Below, one piece after another: positions 56,336 to 64,000 of a stretch of DNA of 64,000 bases. Below the pieces are notes generated by a model, which saw only the letters and a program-made list of their open reading frames with translations, ran no database searches and had not been told where the DNA came from. Location: assembly GCA_023052935.1 (NCBI GenBank), contig CM041297.1:50821917-50885916 (forward strand). Direction: 5' to 3'. The DNA comes from Piezodorus guildinii. Taxonomy: Eukaryota > Arthropoda > Insecta > Hemiptera > Pentatomidae. The translations under genes and the position numbers were made by a program. Numbering within the stretch: position 1 is the first letter of the stretch; each line of letters begins with the position of its first letter.

Positions 56336-57660
56336 GGGTTGTTTTTCGTAACAATGTTTACTTTATTTTAAAGTGACTTTCTATCTAAAAGTGATTTTAG
56401 TTTTTCCAAGAGTTCAACAATGCATTTATTTTAAAAGTCAACTTGATGAAAACTATTGGTTCATTTTTGTTCTAATTAAGTTAATTATTAAGATTTTAGA
56501 TTTTCTAAGGTATTTATAATTATATAAACAATTTTTGTAAATGTCTCAGATTTATATTTGTAAAATTACTCATTTGAATTACTCTATCAAGCCCTAAGTT
56601 AGGAATATTTTTTAAAAATTCGCTTATATCAGTTCCAGTGGGGTACGGACGAAATATCTGAAAGTATAAAACTGGGAATAAGCAATTAAAATAAAACGTT
56701 GGCACAAATTAATTTTTCCACCCCCTCCTCTCACGCTATGTGCAGCTTTGAAAAACAGAGCAGAATAACGCTGAATAAAAAAAAAATAAAGAAAATAAAT
56801 AAAACAAAATATTGGATATGAAAGAGAGTTTTTACGTAATACAGAGAGGCGGCGTTTCATATCCCAATAGGGAATAAAAATGTTCCCAACGAGAGGAACG
56901 AAATACTTTTTTAATCCAATGAAATATTTAAATTTAATCTCATAGAGTGGATGTATTTTTACAGTTTTCAATTTCCGAAGGGAATCAAATTTTCGTTTGT
57001 TATTTTATGCCCAGTGATTTCGTTTATTTTCTTTTATGTTTTAATTTTAAATATGTAAGAGAAATATGGATATCTCCCTTTATTGGGTTGATGGGATGGC
57101 ATCCATATAACAGGGCCATTTCGCGTATCAGAGAGATTTTCAATTTAAAACCTTGATCGAAATCAGACGAATAATTTACAACTGAATATATCTTTTACTA
57201 AAATTATAAATATATCCATTTTAAATAATTGATAACTATATTGCACTTGATTATAATTACGTAGGAATAACATAAATTAGCTAACATTTCATTTTTATAA
57301 GAGATGGTGAGGGTAAAATAGTTTTCAGATTGTTTTTTAAATATTTCAAACGAAAATTGGCAATGTGGGAATTAAAAGATTAAATTTACTAAATATTTTT
57401 ATAGTAATTTATCGTATTCAAATCAATAATCAATAATCAATACAGTTCATATTATAAACAAACATTTTTTTCTTAAACTATCAAATTCTTTTTATAGTAT
57501 AATAATCCAGACGACTTTATTGATCAATCTTATATTTTTCAAGGCAATATAATTTTAACAATAAATACAGTCATGAATGATTTTCCTCTATTATTAATTA
57601 TTAAATATATGACATTTTATTACATCATTTATTTGTTTTATATATTTTAAATATTACTAT
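56336..57660. other. Unassigned region with a slightly GC-richer block at about 56680-57160
   Basis: A 115-codon minus frame (56624-56971) and a 69-codon plus frame lack any recognised motif. Not supported as genes. Confidence 0.4.
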
Positions 57661-57664
57661 AATG

Positions 57665-58075
57665 GAAAAAAGTAAAACCTTCAAAAAGGTACCCAAAGGA
57701 TGGCATAGCTCAGATCGAAGCTATCGAAGGATAGAAGTTATTATAACAATAATGCGAATTGGGCATGCACGTTTAACACACGAATTCTTAATAAATAGAA
57801 CTACATCACCGAAATGTGCATTGTGCAGTTGACGACCGTCCATATTCTAGAGGAATATCCGTTACATCGAAAACATTTCCATGAAGCAAGAATAGAAAGA
57901 AGACTTCAAAAGTTACTTGGAGATAACACCATTAAAAAAGGGAAAATAGTCGATATCCTAAAAAAGATCGATATTTTTAAGAAGCTGTCGCAGAAAAAGA
58001 AAATACGTTAAAGGACACTAAAGACCTCAGCAGTTGAGTGTCCATAAAAACTCTACCTAACCTAACTTCACTATA
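57665..58075 (+). pseudogene. LINE 3' remnant: RIGHxRLTH block and CCHC region
   Basis: Plus strand: RRIEVIITIMRIGHARLTHE, then SPKCALCS near 57805. After a +1 frameshift it continues as TVHILEEYPLHRKHFHEARI and KLLGDNTIKKGKIVDILKKI, to a stop at 58009-58011. The RIGH-RLTH block plus CxxC is the usual C-terminus of RNase-H-type LINEs. The 3' UTR has CAGTTGAGTGTCC and ends in CCTAACCTAAC. Truncated and frameshifted. Confidence 0.8.
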
Positions 58076-58259
58076 ATGGATTTCTAGATTTTTAAATATC
58101 TTCTGTATTTTACTGTTCCATTATTATATGTTTTTCACTACAGAATATTTTACAATCTTAAAAGTTAAGATTCTTGCAATATTATTATATATAAATATTA
58201 TTCTTGTTTCCAGTTCTTTAGATCTTAATTGTAATTAAAATTAATTATTAAAAAGAAAA

Positions 58260-58455
58260 GTGTGCCTCTAATACTTATGAAGAGTCTTGGATCAAAAGGC
58301 AATTAAAAAAAAAAAAAAGTTATTCTTAGTGTTTCTAGACTTTACGCCCTATCTAAGGAGGTATCATCTCATATTATCATATTAGGTATCAACGAGATCA
58401 TCTCAGTTTTTTCCCTGAATTTCGGGTTCTCGAAATTTACAGAATGGATAAGCTA
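58260..58455 (-). mobile_element. SINE-A copy, strongly degraded
   Basis: Minus-strand resemblance to the SINE-A 3' half: CCAAGACTCTTCATAAGT near 58292-58275, CTAGAAACAC near 58337 and a GGGAAAAAAC block. The head is lost and an A run lies at 58304-58318. Confidence 0.4.
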
Positions 58456-58779
58456 CAGGAGGTTTTTTTCTGCTACCGAAATGACATAATAAATAATCAT
58501 TTGAAGAAAAGTAGTTTAATAGTCATATAATTCTGTAACTATTAAAATATAGTAAGCCATATTTTAATGATTTTCCGTGATTCGTCTATGTATTTTATGT
58601 ATATATATATTTTTTTATATTTTAAACACTAGACTTTTTATTTTGACCAGAAAGCGCTATCTCTTCACGGCTAATTGACCCACAATCGCTTTTCGAGTGC
58701 TACCTTCACACAATAACATTTTTTTGTAGGTCCATTCAACAGCCTAGGGCCTATGATCTCTTTTAACAGCTTATTAAAC

Positions 58780-59165
58780 TCATCCCCTATCTAAATCGGA
58801 TCGGGGGCAGAGAAAAAACTTTTTTTTTCCTCCGGTAGAGATGGACTCCCCCGCCGTGTTGTGGCAGGAAGGCTCCCCGTAGCAGACCGCACAATGGCCA
58901 GCCTCCGAGAGAATTAACAGGTCCAAGCTGAAAAAATAGCCCGCTCCAACGCCCCGGAGGCAGAAAAAGTTTTATCGGACAATCGGAAGAGTTATACCCC
59001 GGACGGGAACCGGTCCTGGCCAAGGGTCAGCGAGGGTCATTGTGTCCCCGCTCAGCTGCCGTCTTGGAACCCTTCCGAGGGTCCGCTATTGTAACCATTG
59101 TACGTTAGCGTCTATAGCTCCGGGCCATCCCGATCTAGCAACATCTACGTCCTCATCAAGGGTAA
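58780..59165. other. GC-richer block, unassigned
   Basis: One of the most GC-rich blocks of the window. The minus frame 58787-59023 has no recognised domain. Candidate conserved noncoding element. Confidence 0.4.
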
Positions 59166-59265
59166 GACGAAAAAAAAAAATCAAAACAAATTATCTTCGA
59201 AACTAAAATTACTTTGAAATCTAAAAAACTCAATTTGTCCCTGTTTTCTGTAACACTTATACTTA

Positions 59266-60492
59266 CTAGACAGACACTCCAACCTTTATATTAATAAAAG
59301 AAACGCTCGTCTGCATTACAACGATAAGCCCTATTTGGACTTAAGGAATTGAGCTTTCAGGTTGCGCTGAACCATTCAATTCCCTCCGTATCCAATTCTC
59401 GCAATCAGAAATCCTTACGTCATTAATACAATCATCCATAACGACCTCGATATTCAATATGCTGCCAAATTAGCAAGAACCAGGAACGTTTACTTCCTCT
59501 GCCATTCACAATAATCTATGCAAGTGTATGAAAAAAAAACAAAAAACGATTACCTCAAGTCCCTCTAAATTAGAATAAGCAGTTCGTTAATCACCATTTA
59601 ATTACTTTTTAAAATAATTTATTTAGTAATATCAGATACTGTCTTGGTGAGGACATTGGTTATAGTGATCTGAAACTCATAGCCATTCTATAAAAACTGT
59701 TACAGACAACTTCGAGATGATAGTAAACAAAGGGAAATATAAAGAGACACTTCTAATAAGTTAATTTTAGCAAAATGTTAAAATTAAAGACAACCATTTA
59801 TCCCAAATATTAAATTGAACTTAAATATTATGCATATGTATATACAGAAAATAAAATCTTACAGCAAGAAAAACTTCTGATGGTAACAGTAAAACATTTT
59901 AATGATAGATAATATAGTATGCCAGTTTCCAAATTATTTTGAATCTGTTGTACCATTATATATTTTTATTGACAGAATTAACCCTTATTATTCATAGACA
60001 GACACTTCAACCTTTAAATTAATAAAAAAACGTCCGTCTGCATTTTTAAGATAAGTCCTATTTGTACTTAAGAAATTGAGCTATCAGCTTGCTTTAAACC
60101 ATTTTAATTCCTCTCGTATTTAATGCAACGAATTAAATCATTCATAACGACCTTGATATTCTATATGCTGCCGAATTAGCAAGAACCAGGAACGTTTACT
60201 TCCTCTGCCATTCCTGATAATCCATCCAAGTGTATGCAAAAAAAAAAAAATAAATAAAAAAAACGATTACCTTTAGTCCCTCTAAATTAGAATAAGCAGT
60301 TCGTTATCCCAAATATTAAATTGAACTTAAATATTATGCATATGTAGAGATATACAGAAAAAAATACCTTTTATGATTCTGGGGATAACAGTAAACATTT
60401 TTAATGATAGATAATATCGTATGTCAGTTTCCAAATTATGTTGACTCAGTTGTAGCCTTACAAATTTTTATTGACAGAATTAGATTCAATTA
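59266..60492 (+). repeat. Tandem duplication carrying Jockey-type LINE fragments
   Basis: Copy 1 (about 59266-59985) and copy 2 (about 59996-60492) share the same ordered blocks, including ATTAGCAAGAACCAGGAACG with TTTACTTCCTCTGCCATTC, AAATTAGAATAAGCAGTTCG and TCCCAAATATTAAATTGAAC. Copy 2 lacks about 205 bp (59591-59795 of copy 1). The first half encodes a decayed Jockey block: SPIWT-GIELSG-AEPFNSLRI, then HNDLDIQYAAKLARTR, related to Jockey-1. Divergence shows that the duplication is old. Confidence 0.8.
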
Positions 60493-61330
60493 TTTTATTA
60501 TTTTTTTTCAAAAATCCCAACAGTTCCAAGACTCCAATGGAATGTTCTGTTTGTATTTATTTTTCCTGAGTTTTGGATACTGCGCGATATTTTTGATGAA
60601 TCAGTAGTTTTCGCAAGTTGGGACCTTTAGATATTTTGGAACATAACTATAAATAACTTTCCGATGGCTGTATTAGAATGTATTTTGCATATAACCATAA
60701 CTCACCTTTCCCAATTACTCTTTTATACTTCTGATAATAGCCAGATTGGTGTTTATCGCATACAAAGGTATAAAAGGGGAAAGTGAAAAAGATGTTCAGT
60801 TTTATAGAATATTCCCTAGAGGGACATTGGGCGGGACCGTAAAGATGATCATCTACATTGGCAGATAATTCAGAAAGCAATAAAATTAATCAAATGGAAA
60901 CAAACTGCCGTAAAAAAAAAAACTGCTCATAAAACGTACTCGTAAAACTTCATCCCTCGGTGGTGTACCTCTCCCTGGACAAACTTGCGAGATGGAACAC
61001 TGGACCAGATGCCTGGAGGAAGATAACGACGATCCATCACAGTCCTCGGGTTTACAAGTCTTATCAGGTCGTTTGCTACTTCCCAGAGGATACCTGCGAT
61101 ATGCGGCCACACTCTGCTGACAGCCTCGTTACCCTTCGGTAGCCTATTGGTCCAATAATGGATGGCCGATCCCTTCACAGATAGCCCCGCTGCTCCGGAA
61201 AACCACGCCATAAGCAGCCTGTTAACTAACTAACGCTGTGGTCAATTAACTGACGCGGAATGGGTGAATTAGCAGGCAGGTTGAGGGAGGATCGATGGAA
61301 ACAAAGGTACTGTTTCAAACACCAAAAATG
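60493..61330. other. Unassigned region with a GC-richer block at about 60930-61310
   Basis: The 60930-61310 block has overlapping frames of 60-94 codons on both strands, including minus 60927-61211, but no recognised domain or splice-bounded exon. Confidence 0.4.
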
Positions 61331-62300
61331 ATGGATTGAATAGGAGTAGTGAGGTATATGACACGCCGAAAAAATCTTTACTAGATAAACGTTCGTAATA
61401 TGTAATAATCCTAAATATTAAATTTCCTTGAGGTTTAAAAATGAATGCTCATAGCAAAAATCCTTTTAATATTTTTTTTTTCTTCTTATCTCGATAAATA
61501 CCATATATAATTACTGAATAACAATTAATTTTTGTGGCTTACATAAAAACATAGGAGGCTATAAAAATTGCCATTACTTTTTTAAGACAATATATGTTAC
61601 TTAAGAAAAATTTATTTTCTATATACTAGCAGAGGAACATAAGATTTTTATTCAGAAGAAAAAATTAAGAGGATTATTATTTCATTTTTATTTATTTATT
61701 TTTTTTTTGTATACTATTTCTCCTTATTTCTTTTGTCAGTTTTCTAGACATAATATATATTTCAATTTAAATCCCAGAATAATTTCTTTATAATAGAGTA
61801 GATTATAATGCAGTTGTTTAAAAAATTAGGTTTATATGTTAAACATTAATTAATTCGGACATAATAAATACAAATATTTTGATTTAAGAATAATGGGATT
61901 TAGACTAATTTTACAATAAACGACTCACATAAGTTTTTTCAGAGCAAGTATTAAGCCAAAGGTGGTTCTATTATCATTTTTTAAGGTCAACATTTTTTTA
62001 AAAATATTATCGTGGACTGGTGGATTGTGGATCCGCAGACCAGCTGACCACAATGAGATGGGGAATAAGATTAACTCCAGGGAATAATTGAGGATAGGCT
62101 AGCCTACAATTAGAGTAGAATAGATAACGGACTAGGCTCGTGGTATTTACAATCTACTTCCTCAACGATAGGCCATCTAAAGCAGCACGGCCTAGCTTGA
62201 CCACTCAACGTACATTTACCAAGTAGGCAGTATTAAAGCATAATATAACTTTATTTGAAAAATACAACGTCTTGAACAAATTATATAGTTTATTTCTTTG
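61331..62300. other. AT-rich stretch; slightly more complex at about 62010-62240
   Basis: No supported gene, RNA or repeat copy. Confidence 0.4.
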
Positions 62301-62795
62301 TTTTTAAATATTTTGATTGGAATTTACAACTGTATACTACAATACAAGTCAATATGCTGGTTAATGATCAAAAACATGAAAAAGGTCTCGAAAAAGAAGA
62401 AGGTATCGAGGCCATCTTCTTTTCAGACGCCTCGGAAGGTTCAGGGATCGAAGAGGAAGCTACGATAGAAACTAGTAGGTTAGAGTGGGAATGGAGTTTT
62501 TCAAGAAGGATTCACACCTGTTTCGGGCCAAAACATAGGGAACATTAAGGTATTTGTGGATGAATTTATTCGTGACATAGTAAAGAGCGTTGAGCATTTT
62601 ACAAAGGATTTTGGATTGTGAGCATTGGATACGAGGGGAATTAGATGGTTTGTTTGAGCCCCATAGCTCAATTCTGCAAGTCCAGATAGGTCTTAAGTCA
62701 TGCAGATGAGCATTTTGTAGTTAAGAGGAAGGTTTTACCGTTTGTCTAGTAAGTGTTAAAGTCGAGTGGTTTCTTGTCGGCAAGTCATAGTTAAT
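62301..62795 (-). pseudogene. Jockey-1 LINE 3' remnant
   Basis: On the minus strand, it aligns by eye with the copies at 33553-33996 and 42291-42735 over the same order of blocks (for example the ACCTTCCGAGGCGTCTGAA and AAGATGGCCTCGATACC neighbourhood). It ends in the shared tail TACAGTTGTAAATTCCAATC near 62325. Frames are broken. The plus frame 62354-62548 is antisense to it. Confidence 0.75.
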
Positions 62796-62870
62796 AAATT
62801 ACAATAATTGCAGTCTAGTAATTTTAGAAAGAACAATAAAACCAAAAAACTGTTACGAGATAAATATATG

Positions 62871-62882
62871 ATATATATATAT

Positions 62883-62977
<95 letters not shown>

Positions 62978-62980
62978 ATA
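62871..62980. repeat. Compound microsatellite (TA)n(GA)n
   Basis: About 70 bases of TA repeats with one TAA interruption, then about 35 bases of GA repeats. Likely length-polymorphic. Confidence 0.95.
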
Positions 62981-64000
62981 TTACAAACAATTTAGAACTT
63001 CTTGTACAACCAACAAGTACAATGCTTTAGATAATAATTTACGGAATTGCTATACTTTTGAAATAATAAGAGATAAAATTAGTTAAAACTAATACCCTAA
63101 AACTGCTTATTATAATTAATGTTTGTAATATCAGAAATACTAATTAAAGAATTAATCGTGTGACACTATTCAATATAATATTTATATGAGTTCTGTATAA
63201 ATTCATTACAGAAAATATATATTTGCATTACGTTATACTAAATTTATTTATAGTTTTAAGAAATTATTTCATTAAAATATTACTATACTTTTATTTGATT
63301 CCTTTGTCTATTAAATCGTATTTCATTATCACCTTAGTGTAAAGAAATATGATAGCCTGCATTATTAGAAGAAAGAAGTCTCACCAATATTAATAATCAA
63401 TAATCAAGCAAATAATAATTAATTATTTTTCTTTTGTTGACATATTATATTCTATATTTCATTTGTACATAACTGTTATTCTCAAGGGACATAGTCTTAG
63501 AATGAAATTATTTTCTGATCCATTATATTATATTTAGAAAAATATGTCTTAAAAGCACTATTTTCTATTTAAGCCACAGGATTTCTATCGGAGAAACACA
63601 AAAAAAAAAAAAAAAAAAAAAAAAAAATGATACACCAATAAAAAACAATTGTGAAAATGTTAAACATATAAACGTAACAGCATTATCGAATCATAGTATA
63701 GTAAATTAACATCATTTCGAATTTTTAAAATTAAAATTAGATTCAATTAAACTGTTTTAAATAAATAATAAGTTAACCATTATTATCATAATTTGCATGT
63801 TTTTCTCTTTTCTCCACTTTTTCTATATATTGGGTTGTTTAATAAGATAGTGGTGTTTTTCAATTTAATCCTTTCTGTGTTTGAAAAATCATGTTTAATT
63901 TGTCAATATTTTTTACATATTGTACAAAAAGGATTAGTTAAGGAGCTTTAATGCATCATTTTCAACGGCCTTCGTATCATTAAGTTGTATTTTGCTTGCT
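62981..64000. other. Very AT-rich end of window
   Basis: A long A run lies at about 63599-63627. No coding frame or repeat family member is recognised. Confidence 0.45.

Noticed and set aside
60927..61211. 94-codon minus-strand frame in a GC-richer block
   Set aside because: Competing frames overlap it on both strands and no domain is recognisable; kept only as part of an unassigned island.

Overview
This window is AT-rich eukaryotic DNA, most likely from an insect. The evidence is Jockey-type and RNase-H-type LINE remnants, tRNA-derived SINEs, MITE-like inverted-repeat elements and abundant AT microsatellites, with no bacterial gene organisation. A hemipteran is plausible but cannot be proved from the sequence. 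I found no convincing host protein-coding gene, no rRNA and no functional tRNA gene. The window looks like a gene desert or part of very large introns. The only long intact reading frame (about 35502-37349, +) is the reverse transcriptase of a 5'-truncated non-LTR retrotransposon.

The sequence is a mosaic of repeats, many nested inside one another. By position: 0.7-6 kb holds SINE copies, a repeat-X copy broken by two SINEs, and LINE 3' ends. At 6.9-9.5 kb lies SINE-B next to a 2.2 kb long-inverted-repeat element that itself carries a 150-bp LINE tail and a SINE. At 10.7-17 kb are repeat-X copies and three LINE C-terminal remnants, one split by a 0.8 kb inverted-repeat element. At 20-31 kb are SINE-C copies, a tandem pair of repeat Z, Penelope-like signatures and a Jockey remnant. 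At 31.7-37.5 kb a LINE cluster contains two separate LINE-in-LINE insertions with target-site duplications. At 38-47 kb are a transposon-derived pseudogene, LINE tails and a small MITE. At 48.4-50.4 kb lies an inverted SINE/AT-repeat complex and a SINE split by a hAT-like element. At 55-62.8 kb are another repeat X, a LINE end, a diverged local duplication carrying Jockey fragments, and a final Jockey 3' end.

Between the repeats, roughly fifteen to twenty blocks of 200-550 bp are clearly less AT-rich and more complex than their surroundings. They have no coherent coding frame and no visible repeat copy elsewhere in the window. They could be conserved noncoding elements, unrecognised exons or old single-copy transposon debris; only a cross-species alignment could decide.

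Family labels (SINE-A to D, LINE-D to L, Jockey-1/2, repeat X/Z) are local names used here. Relationships were judged by eye from shared sequence, target-site duplications and translated motifs; no database was consulted.
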